The notes: generated by a model from the letters alone, not told the origin. Positions 43,511 through 52,750 are shown, numbered from the stretch's first letter. The stretch: 64,000 nt of DNA from Paenibacillus psychroresistens (GCF_009728935.1 NZ_CP034235.1:7019501-7083500); one strand, 5' to 3'. Translations and numbers: made by a program.

Positions 43511-44722
43511 CTAATTTCCCTCCGTTATATAATAAAATTTGGGATGCGGGTGACCTAAAAAGTCATGATGGGAAATGGTCCAGCAATAGGCGCCTGATTT
43601 CTCGAATAGCAGAACATCTCCCACTCGTAATTGTTCCAATTCAGCATCTGTATGAAGCCGATCTTTGGGTGTGCACAGCTCTCCGACAATCGTGACCTTG
43701 GCATTGTTTATTTCTGTGCGTTGAAAAGGATATGGCCACCTTGTTGTAGGCACAACGCAGAATGGATGATTATGCTCCCAGGATGCCGGTAACCGATTAT
43801 GATGCGTACCTCCTCTTAATACAGCAAAAAACTCGTCTTGCGACTGTTTGATATCGACGACTTCCGCAACGTAAAAACCATAATCAGCGACAATAAATCT
43901 TCCTGGCTCAAAGAAAAGCTGAGTTTCTCCCAAAGCCCGCAATCCTTCACTCTCAGCCAGCAAAGAGGTAAAAAGCTGCCAATCAAACCCCGGCTTATCA
44001 TCATAAGAAACGCCAAAACCTCCGCCTGCATTAACAACCTGAACATCTATCCCGTACGACCGTTTCCATTTCTCCACCTTCTGCAAGTAAAACTGAATCA
44101 TCTCCACATGCAGCTCCGCCTGCAGATTGTTGGATAAGGAATGGAAGTGAAACCCGCTGAAATGAACGTATTGATTATCAGACTCTCTTAGAATCGCGAT
44201 TGCCTCTTCAATAAAAGCTTCATCCAACCCAAATTGGCTTGGTTTGCCGCCCATCGAAATTTTAGTTTGCGGCAATGTGTTTGTTCTTAAATTAATCCGC
44301 AGCAATATTCGAATATGCCGACTCCATGATTTGGCTAAAAGAATGATTTTCCGCAGCTCGAGCAGGCTTTCTACATGAATATAAGCAACGTTTGTTCTAA
44401 TGGCCATCTCAAGCTCATCATCTTTCTTTCCTGGTCCGCCGAATAAAATCGGCACGCTTTCAGAAATTTTTCTGACTAGCAACAATTCACCAATCGATGC
44501 CACTTCAAATCCTTTCACTAATGGCAATAGTGCTTCAATAATTTTCTTGTCTGGATTGGCTTTAATCGCATAAAACAAGCTAGTTTGTTTAGGCATGGTG
44601 CTAAGCATATTTTTGACGTGGCTTCTAATGCCCTCTAAATCATACACATAAGCACATATTGGTTTTTCGCTTTGATTATGCCACCAGTGAATCCATTGCT
44701 TGATTTGGCTATGGCTATTCAT
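43511..44722 (-). CDS. sbnH: SbnH-like PLP-dependent decarboxylase (fold III)
   Basis: A 403-residue alanine-racemase-fold decarboxylase of the diaminopimelate/ornithine type. LFYAIKANPDKKI near residues 49-61 holds the PLP Lys, FHFHSLSNNL near 192-201 and the phosphate-binding NAGGGFG near 232-238. FFEPGRF lies near 267-273, and VGELCTPKDRL near 345-355 has the catalytic Cys. Homologues in siderophore clusters (SbnH, AcsE, PvsE) decarboxylate a citryl-amino-acid intermediate rather than a free amino acid. Here it would turn citryl-diaminobutyrate, or citryl-serine, into the diaminopropane or ethanolamine arm. It shares one base with the SbnG-like stop (TAATG). Confidence 0.87.
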   Translation of the reverse strand: MNSHSQIKQWIHWWHNQSEKPICAYVYDLEGIRSHVKNMLSTMPKQTSLFYAIKANPDKKIIEALLPLVKGFEVASIGELLLVRKISESVPILFGGPGKKDDELEMAIRTNVAYIHVESLLELRKIILLAKSWSRHIRILLRINLRTNTLPQTKISMGGKPSQFGLDEAFIEEAIAILRESDNQYVHFSGFHFHSLSNNLQAELHVEMIQFYLQKVEKWKRSYGIDVQVVNAGGGFGVSYDDKPGFDWQLFTSLLAESEGLRALGETQLFFEPGRFIVADYGFYVAEVVDIKQSQDEFFAVLRGGTHHNRLPASWEHNHPFCVVPTTRWPYPFQRTEINNAKVTIVGELCTPKDRLHTDAELEQLRVGDVLLFEKSGAYCWTISHHDFLGHPHPKFYYITEGN

Positions 44723-45498
44723 TATTTCCCCTCCATAACGCTTAGATAGTCATCCCTTTTTTGGCGATAAGCCCGGAATGCAGTATTGCGATCATCCCCC
44801 AGCACAAAAATATTCACTCCCTTTTCCGCCCACCTGCTATGGCTTTCCAAGCTTCTTGATACGACAGCATATGGCACCTTGCACCGCTGAGACATTTCAT
44901 ATAATAGCTCTAAATTCCTTTGTACCTCGGGATGGTCGGTATCCCAAGGTACAGCAAGCGATTGCGAAAGGTCTGCCGCTCCTTCCAGAACAAAACTGAC
45001 GTACGGCTCAGACAAGATCGCCTCACTCTGATTTACACCTTCTACGCTTTCGATCATCGGGATGATCATCAGCTCCTCATTCACTTCCGCGATATAATCG
45101 GTTAGTGAATATTTCGCATAAGCGCCCGCTCGGCCGCTATTTAAGCTCCTCATGCCGATTGGATGATAATAAGTGTGAAGTACGGCTTCTTCTACTTGAT
45201 CTCTACACTCCACATTAGGAATTACAATACCTTGGGCGCCGCAATCCAACACTTTCAAGATCTCAATCCGATCCACCTTCGATATTCGCACAAGCGGCGT
45301 AATGTCTAATAGCTCTGCAGCGCGAATCATATTTTCAATCGTTTCCATATTCGTCGCTGCATGCTCATAATCAATAATGACAAAATCATATTCGGCATAG
45401 CCAATCAGCTCAATCATAATCGGATGCGGTATAGATACAAACAGACCAAATACAGGCTCATTATTGTTTATTTTTCGCTTTAGTTTATTTATTCTCAT
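44722..45498 (-). CDS. sbnG: SbnG-like citrate synthase (HpcH/HpaI aldolase fold)
   Basis: A 258-residue TIM-barrel protein of the HpcH/HpaI family. The pattern GLFVSIPHPIMIELIGYAEY near residues 18-37, VIIDYEHAATNMETIENM near 40-57, and the metal-binding Glu in IPMIESVEGV near 148-157 match SbnG. In Staphylococcus, SbnG makes citrate from oxaloacetate and acetyl-CoA dedicated to staphyloferrin B. Achromobactin clusters carry a similar gene. It supplies the hydroxy-acid core without drawing on the Krebs cycle, which is repressed in low iron. It overlaps the NIS synthetase upstream by 4 nt (ATGA). Confidence 0.85.
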   Translation of the reverse strand: MRINKLKRKINNNEPVFGLFVSIPHPIMIELIGYAEYDFVIIDYEHAATNMETIENMIRAAELLDITPLVRISKVDRIEILKVLDCGAQGIVIPNVECRDQVEEAVLHTYYHPIGMRSLNSGRAGAYAKYSLTDYIAEVNEELMIIPMIESVEGVNQSEAILSEPYVSFVLEGAADLSQSLAVPWDTDHPEVQRNLELLYEMSQRCKVPYAVVSRSLESHSRWAEKGVNIFVLGDDRNTAFRAYRQKRDDYLSVMEGK

Positions 45499-47273
45499 GC
45501 CAAGGCATCCCTTGCCCGCAGCAAAGGGTTTTTCACTTTGCGGAAGTACAATTCGCTATCTCCGTAGATTCGCCGCTTCGTCATTTCTTCAATTAAAGCA
45601 TCCTCCCCAAATAGATCAAACATTTCAAACCTGTCTTTAAATTCCGGATGATCCTGCTGATAACTCAAAATTGTTGCGGTACATTTGCGCCAGAAATCGG
45701 CTTCGCTCAAACCAAATTTTTCAAACGTCAAACAAATGTCAGTCATACAAATGAAAAAGAATGCGTCATAGGTATAGTCCCTAACCTCCGATACCGCTTC
45801 CGCCTGAATAAAGGAATATCGGTTAAATTTCCGGTGTGTTTCTGGCTCTGGGTTTAACTTAGGCGCCCAATCCGGCTGCAAAAGCTTGTCAGGCACATAG
45901 CGAACACTGTCATGCAAATCTTTAAGAATGATGCTTTTCGGAAAATGATTCTCCACAACCAAAATGATATTTTGCGCGTGAGATTCCAGCGCGATCCCAT
46001 GAGCGTACAACAAGTGGATGATCGGAAGCGTCACCGTCCTAATCAGCGCATCGCTCCATTTATCCACCCCATACTGCTCAATCGCCGCTTGAATAAACGG
46101 CACTCCATTTTTCTGAGTAAGCAGCAGTGCATTTAATGGCCATGCTTCCTCCTGTTCATCCAGATAGGTCGACACATTTTCCCTGTAAATTGCCCCAAGC
46201 ATTCCATAGGCTGAACGATACTGAATCGGGGACAGCTGATCGTATCGGAAGGACATACCCATGACTTCTTTTAAAATATGAACCCTTTCCTGCTGCAACA
46301 GCCTGTCGTTCTGAATAATTTTGCTCAGCCAGTCGCTTATCCGTGGTGCATTCTGCGTGGTGTGATGTGCGAGAATACGACTCGTTGAAGTATTCGTTAT
46401 ACTCAGCGCCAGCTTAATATAGGCGGCAGCCGCATTACCCCGATGAGCCAATGTTCGGATCGACTGTTGTGCTCTATATGGACTACTCGATGTGCCTAGA
46501 TGCAAAATATCTTTATCCCGCAGATGCTGAACGAAGATAGATTGCATGGGATGCTCCCATTGCCAAGGATGCACGGGAAAGAATACATACTTTTTATCGT
46601 TGCTGCCCTTCTCCTTTATTACAAGATTGAATTTGAGTCTATCTTCTTCCGTTAGATGCTGCTTATAAATTTCATCCAATGATTCCTCATCAGAAAGTGA
46701 AACATCTGCCCACATCTCACTTACCGCGATCCACTGTAAAGAAACCTCCTGGTTAAACTCAGGACCGTAAGCATAGTTGTCTTTCAACGAAAATCCGAGT
46801 CTTGATTTGTAGCTGGGATGATACGGATGACCGTCGACCATATGACTTTCCAAGGCTTCATAATGCTGATCTTGATCTGGAATCCGGGCTGGCTGGAATT
46901 CCTTGGACTGGGTATCCTTCGCTAAGGTTTCCAGCAATTCATGAATAAAAGAAGTCGTGTGCGCCCCTGCCAATTGGTTCTGAATCACTTCTTCAAGGAA
47001 GACATATAAGCTGGTACATGGCTCAGCTTTTCGTTTGATCGAGTTTTTGACGATTTTCACTCTGCCGAAAGACCATTTTTCAGCGGCTTCGCATGAATAC
47101 TCAACTATGTTCCCATCTACCGTTTTCCCAGTGAATGACCACTCTTTTTCATTTGGGACAATGCTAATGATTTCTTCGAATAGAAGGGATTCCATCGTCT
47201 GCCGTATGATTCTCTCTGTTACCTCATCAAAGGCAGTCCGCTGTTCTTTATCTAGATAGCTTACTTGTTTCAT
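45495..47273 (-). CDS. IucA/IucC-family NIS siderophore synthetase 2
   Basis: A 592-residue NIS synthetase. HMVDGHPYHPSYKSRLGFSL near residues 143-162, FFPVHPWQWEHPM near 232-244, SSSPYRAQQSIRTLAHRGN with the S-x-R-T loop near 261-279, ALESHAQNIIL near 425-435 and LKDLHDSVRY near 446-455 are all present. The YKSR motif is of the SbnF-like subgroup, which condenses a second amine with a mono-substituted citrate. The frame extends to 47288, but GGGAGTGAAG precedes ATG 47273. It overlaps the first synthetase by 26 nt and the SbnG-like gene by 4 nt. The order (MFS, synthetase, synthetase, SbnG, SbnH) copies sbnD-E-F-G-H. Confidence 0.88.
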   Translation of the reverse strand: MKQVSYLDKEQRTAFDEVTERIIRQTMESLLFEEIISIVPNEKEWSFTGKTVDGNIVEYSCEAAEKWSFGRVKIVKNSIKRKAEPCTSLYVFLEEVIQNQLAGAHTTSFIHELLETLAKDTQSKEFQPARIPDQDQHYEALESHMVDGHPYHPSYKSRLGFSLKDNYAYGPEFNQEVSLQWIAVSEMWADVSLSDEESLDEIYKQHLTEEDRLKFNLVIKEKGSNDKKYVFFPVHPWQWEHPMQSIFVQHLRDKDILHLGTSSSPYRAQQSIRTLAHRGNAAAAYIKLALSITNTSTSRILAHHTTQNAPRISDWLSKIIQNDRLLQQERVHILKEVMGMSFRYDQLSPIQYRSAYGMLGAIYRENVSTYLDEQEEAWPLNALLLTQKNGVPFIQAAIEQYGVDKWSDALIRTVTLPIIHLLYAHGIALESHAQNIILVVENHFPKSIILKDLHDSVRYVPDKLLQPDWAPKLNPEPETHRKFNRYSFIQAEAVSEVRDYTYDAFFFICMTDICLTFEKFGLSEADFWRKCTATILSYQQDHPEFKDRFEMFDLFGEDALIEEMTKRRIYGDSELYFRKVKNPLLRARDALA

Positions 47274-48936
47274 TTGCTTCACTCCCAATACGCTTCATGA
47301 TATTGTCCACCTGAACATAAGATGGCTTCTCGCTATTCCCTGCAAGGCAGCTCATCAGATTCTTTTTTGCATAAAAAACGTTTGCCGTTAGTAAATGCAG
47401 GACATATTCGTTCCTGCTTTCTTCATATTCTTGCTCAAGAGCTTCGCGCACAATTCTCCAAAAGTGTTCTTCTTCTACTCCTACTCCACTAGCCATGGCA
47501 TGTATCAATGAGCCTAAATGATTCACCACAAAATAGTATGTCGTGCGCGCCCAGGCTTCTTCCTTGGAATAGAAAAGAGCTCCCGTTGTATCCAAATTCG
47601 CTTCAACCTTTTCCCTATTCACACTAACGCCTTCCAAATCCCTAATAATAAAAGTATGGGGCATGCCGTTCTGAATGGTTAATAAAGTGTTCTGCAAATG
47701 CGCTTCAAAATGAATCCCTTTCTCTTCCGCTATGCGGACGATCGGCAGCAGGGATATCGCCAAATATTGCTGGAACCATGGATCGATTTGGCGATAATCC
47801 ATCAACGAAAATAAGCGAGGCAATGCCCCTTGCATGGGAGCCTCAACCAGACTAGACAGTACATAGGTCGAGGTTTCATCGAACTCAATTGGACGATAAG
47901 CGACTGCAAACAATTTCGTCCATTCATCATTCTCAAAGTGACAGGTGCAGACGCCTTTTTCATAGGCAATTCGAGTAGACCGATCTTTGTCGAAACAATT
48001 GCTTTTCAACAGGTAATTGGCCGCATCCAGGGTTCTTCGCATTTGTTCCCTGTTGTTGTTTCTCATCATATTGGTGATCTGAATATTTAACGACAGCTTC
48101 AGGTTGCAGCTCATTGCTGGAATAAACACAGTTCGTACCGAAGATGTCGGATAGGACAACGGACCGCAGCTTCCAAGGAAAATGATTTTCCCCGCCTGAA
48201 TATAGTCCTTCACGGCGTTAATGGTTTGAACATGCTCATATTGCCAAGGGTGAATCGGCAAAATTTCATATCCATCCCTTTTTTCTTGCAGTTTGCGTTG
48301 CGCATGGTTTAAGACACTTTCGTGCAGCTCCATTCGTTTCTGTCCCAATACCCATTCTTCTCGAAAGACATCCTTCCTTACAGCCAAATAGCAAAGCTGA
48401 AAAGAAACATGAAGCTCCGGACAAAACTTCCGCACGTCATCCTCGGAAAAACCTAGTGTGTTTTTAGGAAATGGATGCAAAGGATGCCCATATAGCAAGG
48501 ATTGTTCGGATGACAGATAATCCCGAATCGGCTCATGGATCGAATTCTCTAAGAATAAGGCCATATTTCGAAAGCTGTTAGCCATTTTATTGGAAAAATT
48601 GCTCGCCTTCTCATCCGTAATGAACGAATGCTGCTGTCGGATTTCTTTCACGATCCATTCTACTAAATCAGCGTAGTCCAACCCCTGTCCGTGATTTACG
48701 GAAAAATATTCGTATTCATGCTCACTAATAGCTGAATAGTAGGAAAGCTTGCCAGAGAGGGAGACTTCACTCGCCGGGAAGTAAAACACATAAGTCATTT
48801 CTTGAAGGTTCGTTGCAAAAAAAGTAGTATTCTCACAACAAAACTCTCTGATATAACAATTTAATAAGGTCTTGCATGTATGCCTATTGGCTTGCGACTG
48901 ACTCTTAAGCCACTGTGTTTTTTCCGTTTGCAACAA
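47248..48936 (-). CDS. IucA/IucC-family NIS siderophore synthetase 1 (SbnE/AcsD-like)
   Basis: A 562-residue NIS synthetase. LYGHPLHPFPKNTLGFSEDD near residues 148-167, ILPIHPWQYEHVQ near 224-236, the active loop PTSSVRTVFIPAMSCNLKLS near 262-281, NIQITNMMRNN near 283-293, FEAHLQNTLLTI near 410-421 and IRDLEGVSV near 428-436 fit type A enzymes. These desymmetrise citrate with an amino acid in the first committed step. The start is TTG 48936 or 48933, after AGAGAGG, inside the exporter gene (32-nt overlap). The position after the exporter matches sbnE. Confidence 0.87.
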   Translation of the reverse strand: MLQTEKTQWLKSQSQANRHTCKTLLNCYIREFCCENTTFFATNLQEMTYVFYFPASEVSLSGKLSYYSAISEHEYEYFSVNHGQGLDYADLVEWIVKEIRQQHSFITDEKASNFSNKMANSFRNMALFLENSIHEPIRDYLSSEQSLLYGHPLHPFPKNTLGFSEDDVRKFCPELHVSFQLCYLAVRKDVFREEWVLGQKRMELHESVLNHAQRKLQEKRDGYEILPIHPWQYEHVQTINAVKDYIQAGKIIFLGSCGPLSYPTSSVRTVFIPAMSCNLKLSLNIQITNMMRNNNREQMRRTLDAANYLLKSNCFDKDRSTRIAYEKGVCTCHFENDEWTKLFAVAYRPIEFDETSTYVLSSLVEAPMQGALPRLFSLMDYRQIDPWFQQYLAISLLPIVRIAEEKGIHFEAHLQNTLLTIQNGMPHTFIIRDLEGVSVNREKVEANLDTTGALFYSKEEAWARTTYYFVVNHLGSLIHAMASGVGVEEEHFWRIVREALEQEYEESRNEYVLHLLTANVFYAKKNLMSCLAGNSEKPSYVQVDNIMKRIGSEANETSKLSR

Positions 48937-50338
48937 CGATATCCTCTCTCTTCCTGTTTAGAAGTGACACAAGCGGCAAGGTAAGTATCATTAAAACTCC
49001 TAGAATGATGCATTCTTCTTTTAGTATCGTCCATTTCGCATGCTCGGCGAGCTCTCCCGATTGCACGACCATTTGCCAGCGAACGTCATAATACAAGCCT
49101 AATAACATGATGGCGAATGACGAGGTCAGCCGTTGTATCGTATTCGATAACGCCGACCCCTCATGTAAATCTTCTTCCTGCAACGAATTTAGCCCAATTG
49201 CTGTCACCGTCATATCGGACAAACCATTGCCGATTCCTCTCAATGACATAAGAAGGAGCAGAACAATGAATGAAACTCCTTGTGGGACAAATGCAAATGC
49301 CAATACCGAAACCGCTATGCACCCAATGCCATAAGCGATAAATTTCAGAGACTTGCCTGAATCAACCAAGCTGCCGCCAACCCAAACGAATAAACTCGTA
49401 AATAGAGCTGTTGGAATAAACATGGCACCGGTCATTGAAGGCGATAAATGAAGCACCTCTTGAAAGATTAACGGAAGTACGAAAATCACGCCAAACATCA
49501 CGGCATCCTGGATCGCAGAAATCAGCAGCGCTACTGTATACACGGGATTGCGCTTCAATAAGCTGTACCGAATTAAAGGTTCTTCCTTGACATTCTCTTT
49601 ACGAATAAAGCTAACTAGTGTTGCTGCCCCCAATATAAGGAGTACATAAGGTATCCAGCTGGGAACAGTTGGATTTGAGAACATTTGTATCCCCAAACTT
49701 AGCGATGCAATGCCTAGAACCATCAAAGTAATTCCTTGCAGATGCAGAGTTTTTCTGCGGACCGGCGGGTATTGTTTAATTTGCGTACAGCATAACAGGA
49801 ATGAAAAAAGTGCAAAAGGAACATTGATCCAAAATAGATATTTCAGCTCTCCGAACTGAATAATCGCGCCTCCGAGTGTTGGGCCGATAGCTGGAGCGAT
49901 CATCAACAGAATTCCCCATGCGCCAACCACTCTTCCCCGCACTTCTTTGCCGTAATAATCGAACAGCAGCACCAATGACAAAGGAATCATCAATCCAGCC
50001 GCGATACCATGCATCACCCGCACCAATAACACGATTTCGATATACTGGCTGAACAAGCCGCCTAATATTGAAAACAAGCCATATAAACCAATGCCAGCAA
50101 TATAGGTTTTTTTCCTGCCTAAACGATCGACCACAAGCGAAGTCAGCGGCATTGTAATCGTCATCGCCAGAATATACAGGATGATAATCCAGCTGCTAAA
50201 TGCAGTGGGTATCCCATACATTTCAACGAAGCTCGGCAGCAAAATATTAAAAGCGCTATTCGTCAAAACCAGTGAAAATGCGCCGAGAAGGACGGCAAGT
50301 AAAACAGAATGCTTCTTAAGGCCGGATACGATTACCAT
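48905..50338 (-). CDS. MFS siderophore exporter (SbnD/YhcA-like, DHA2 family)
   Basis: A 477-residue protein with about 14 transmembrane helices. SAFNILLPSFVEMYGI, motif A LTSLVVDRLGRKKTYIAG near residues 66-83 and motif C-like GAWGILLMIAPAIGPTLGGA near 139-158 are visible. Its place between the aminotransferase and three synthetases matches SbnD of staphyloferrin B and YhcA of achromobactin clusters, so it is expected to export the finished siderophore. The start ATG 50338 overlaps the aminotransferase end by 7 nt. General drug export is the alternative. Confidence 0.87.
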   Translation of the reverse strand: MVIVSGLKKHSVLLAVLLGAFSLVLTNSAFNILLPSFVEMYGIPTAFSSWIIILYILAMTITMPLTSLVVDRLGRKKTYIAGIGLYGLFSILGGLFSQYIEIVLLVRVMHGIAAGLMIPLSLVLLFDYYGKEVRGRVVGAWGILLMIAPAIGPTLGGAIIQFGELKYLFWINVPFALFSFLLCCTQIKQYPPVRRKTLHLQGITLMVLGIASLSLGIQMFSNPTVPSWIPYVLLILGAATLVSFIRKENVKEEPLIRYSLLKRNPVYTVALLISAIQDAVMFGVIFVLPLIFQEVLHLSPSMTGAMFIPTALFTSLFVWVGGSLVDSGKSLKFIAYGIGCIAVSVLAFAFVPQGVSFIVLLLLMSLRGIGNGLSDMTVTAIGLNSLQEEDLHEGSALSNTIQRLTSSFAIMLLGLYYDVRWQMVVQSGELAEHAKWTILKEECIILGVLMILTLPLVSLLNRKREDIVVANGKNTVA

Positions 50339-51690
50339 TTATATCGCAATGCTTCAATAGCTTCAACAACAGATTGCTCAAAAATAGCTAAAACTTTCGT
50401 TGTTTCATCTGCTGTAATCGTCAATGGCGGCAAGAAACGCAGTACGGCCGAGCGGCGCCCTCCGACTTCGATAATGAGACCGTTCTGAAAGCACCTATCC
50501 TGAATTTTCGTTGCCAATTCTCCATTTGGTGGATAATGCTCAAGGCGGTCTTTGTTGCCTTGCGGATCTACAATTTCGACTCCAATCATCAAGCCTCTTC
50601 CGCGAACATCACCGATCTCTTCGTGTTTCTCCTTCAAGCGATTAAGCACTTCAAATAATTGATCAGAACGTTCTTTGACATTATCCAGCACATTGTTTTC
50701 CTTAATAAATTTCAATGTCGCAAGCCCTGTCGCCATGCCCAGCTGATTACCGCGGAATGTACCTGTATGTGCGCCTGGTTTCCATAGATCCAATTCTTCT
50801 TTATAAATCATAACCGACATAGGCAAGCTGCCCCCAATCGCTTTCGAACAAATAATCACATCCGGAATGATCCCGGCATGCTCGAAGGAAAACATTTTGC
50901 CAGTTCTGCCGATGCCTGTTTGGACCTCGTCTATAATTAAGGGAATTCCTCGCTCAGCCGTGATGCGCCGTAATTCTCGCAGCCATTCAATATCAGCCGG
51001 AATCGCTCCCCCTTCGCCTTGAACAGTTTCAATAATCACACCGCAAGGAGCCGCAATACCGCTCTCACAATCATCCAATAAATTCTCTATATACTGAATA
51101 CTGATCTGGGCAGTCATCCCTCCACCTATACCGAATGGGCAACGATATTCATAGGGGAATGGCAAAAAGTGAACATCCGGCAGCAAGCTTTGCAGATGCT
51201 GTTTCTTGCTCAGGTTGCCGCTCATGGACATTGTTGCTTGCGTCGAGCCGTGGTAGCCGCCATGAAAGGCCAGAATAGATTTGCCTTTGGTTGCGTTCTT
51301 AACGAGCTTGATCGCTGCTTCCACACCATCCGCCCCAGTCGGTCCACAAAACTGTATTTTGGCATGGCCTCTTAACTCTTTAGGTAAAATAGAGAAAATT
51401 TCCTGGATGAAAGCTATTTTTAGTGGTGTTGCTAAGTCCAATGTATGTAACGGGATTTGCTTATCCAGAACATCCCTTATTGCTGCAATGATGACATCAT
51501 GATTGTGGCCGAGAGCTAATGTACCTGCACCTGCCAGGCAATCATAATACTGCTTTCCTTCTGTATCCGTTATGATCATGCCTTTTGCTTTCTGGATAAC
51601 AAGGGGGAAACGAACCGGATAAGATTTAGCATTGGACTCCAAGTCATTCTGCAGCTGTAAATATTCATTCCCGGTCTCTATGGAAATCAT
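50332..51690 (-). CDS. Diaminobutyrate-2-oxoglutarate-type aminotransferase (class III)
   Basis: A 452-residue class III PLP aminotransferase: GTLALGHNHDVI near residues 55-66, QFCGPTGADGVEAAIKL near 107-123, AFHGGYHGSTQATMSMSG near 134-151, PLIIDEVQTGIGRTGKMFSF near 233-252 and the PLP Lys in IICSKAIGGSLP near 262-273. The pattern is that of DABA aminotransferases (Dat, RhbA, AcsF), which convert aspartate semialdehyde and glutamate to L-2,4-diaminobutyrate. It would supply the diamine for the siderophore, replacing the SbnA/SbnB route to 2,3-diaminopropionate, which is absent. Strong site AAGGAG before ATG 51690. Confidence 0.85.
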   Translation of the reverse strand: MISIETGNEYLQLQNDLESNAKSYPVRFPLVIQKAKGMIITDTEGKQYYDCLAGAGTLALGHNHDVIIAAIRDVLDKQIPLHTLDLATPLKIAFIQEIFSILPKELRGHAKIQFCGPTGADGVEAAIKLVKNATKGKSILAFHGGYHGSTQATMSMSGNLSKKQHLQSLLPDVHFLPFPYEYRCPFGIGGGMTAQISIQYIENLLDDCESGIAAPCGVIIETVQGEGGAIPADIEWLRELRRITAERGIPLIIDEVQTGIGRTGKMFSFEHAGIIPDVIICSKAIGGSLPMSVMIYKEELDLWKPGAHTGTFRGNQLGMATGLATLKFIKENNVLDNVKERSDQLFEVLNRLKEKHEEIGDVRGRGLMIGVEIVDPQGNKDRLEHYPPNGELATKIQDRCFQNGLIIEVGGRRSAVLRFLPPLTITADETTKVLAIFEQSVVEAIEALRYKW

Positions 51691-51707
51691 AGTGGAACAC
51701 TCCTTTT

Positions 51708-52691
51708 TTATTCTTCGAATAAGTATTGCAAATAAATCTCGAACACATCAGGAGAAGACCCTTGAAAGAAAAGGTGCGGATCGATCATATCCGGCAAAGC
51801 GTTTACTTCAAGGATCGCCCCATTTGCCTCATCGAGCGGAAGAGTTATATCTTTACAACGTATATCGATACCGGCAACATCAATGTTCAATGCGTTTGCC
51901 GCTTCAATCGCAATATTCGCGTTGAATCGACAAATAAGGGCAGATTGATCCATCACGATTTCACTTATCTCGTCCGCCAGAATATTACCAGTTGAGAACA
52001 GCTCCAGCCGATTCCCTTGCTCCAGAATATCTGCAACAGCTTTACCTTGCCCCTTAAGGTGCATGAGCAAATGCTGCGACTCAAGCTTTATTGTTTGGAA
52101 TGATCCGGTTTCTCCTACGCTATTGCGTCTCAATTGATCCACATTCAGCTCGTGAATCAGCTGCTCAATCGTTGAGCGTCCGTCTCCTTCGATAAATGCC
52201 GGTCGATATTCCAAGACACCTATTACCTTTCCAGCTATTACCAGCACGCGATAGTCAGTGCCTTCGACATATTTTTGAATCATTACTTTTTCACTATAAA
52301 GGCACGCTGTCTTAATGGCATGGACTAATTCGTCTTCTTTTCGGATGCCCAAGGTAACTCCAAGACTGCGGCTTGTATCCAAAGGCTTCACAATCACTAA
52401 CCCATATGCTTTTAAAAAAAGCTTCGCCTCTTCGTTCGTTTCGGACACCACGATATAATCCGGCACAGGCAATCCGCGTCTTCTTAGCAGCAGATTGGAA
52501 GCATCTTTATTCTTGGCTAATAAACCCGCCATTAAGGACATTTTGTGGGTTCTTGTCTTATTGATAATAATGTTCTTACCCTGATACGATAGCTCTATAA
52601 AATCTTCACACCCTGGAATTAACGGTTTGCAAACAATCCCCATTTCCCTCGCTTTGTTTAGAATTAGTTTATTATGCGTATTTTTAACCAT
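51708..52691 (-). CDS. ATP-grasp ligase, first gene of the siderophore operon
   Basis: A 327-residue ATP-grasp protein resembling the ligase part of cyanophycin or glutathione synthetases. LLLRRRGLPVPDYIVV lies near residues 66-81, LVIVKPLDTSRSLGVTLGIR near 97-116 (ATP-binding Lys and loop), IQKYVEGTDYRVLVIAGKVI near 138-157, YRPAFIEGDGRSTIEQLI near 162-179, and the metal-binding end VAGIDIRCKD...ILEVNALPDMIDP near 275-305. It should form an amide between a carboxylate and an amine. No such gene is in sbn or achromobactin clusters; vibrioferrin's PvsA is an ATP-grasp. The site GGAGGGG is about 16 nt from ATG 52691, unusually far. Confidence 0.8.
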   Translation of the reverse strand: MVKNTHNKLILNKAREMGIVCKPLIPGCEDFIELSYQGKNIIINKTRTHKMSLMAGLLAKNKDASNLLLRRRGLPVPDYIVVSETNEEAKLFLKAYGLVIVKPLDTSRSLGVTLGIRKEDELVHAIKTACLYSEKVMIQKYVEGTDYRVLVIAGKVIGVLEYRPAFIEGDGRSTIEQLIHELNVDQLRRNSVGETGSFQTIKLESQHLLMHLKGQGKAVADILEQGNRLELFSTGNILADEISEIVMDQSALICRFNANIAIEAANALNIDVAGIDIRCKDITLPLDEANGAILEVNALPDMIDPHLFFQGSSPDVFEIYLQYLFEE

Positions 52692-52750
52692 ATGCTAATT
52701 CACAACACCCCTCCCGACGACAGCAGGATAATCTGCACTTTCCGTCTAAT

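Noticed and set aside
43511-44722. Calling the decarboxylase a lysine-pathway diaminopimelate decarboxylase (LysA)
   Set aside because: Its place between an SbnG-like gene and NIS synthetases, with one-base and 1-nt junctions, and its SbnH/AcsE-like pattern argue for siderophore biosynthesis.
44722-45498. Calling the HpcH/HpaI-fold gene an aromatic-catabolism aldolase
   Set aside because: There are no aromatic catabolic genes nearby, and its motifs and position match SbnG in siderophore clusters.
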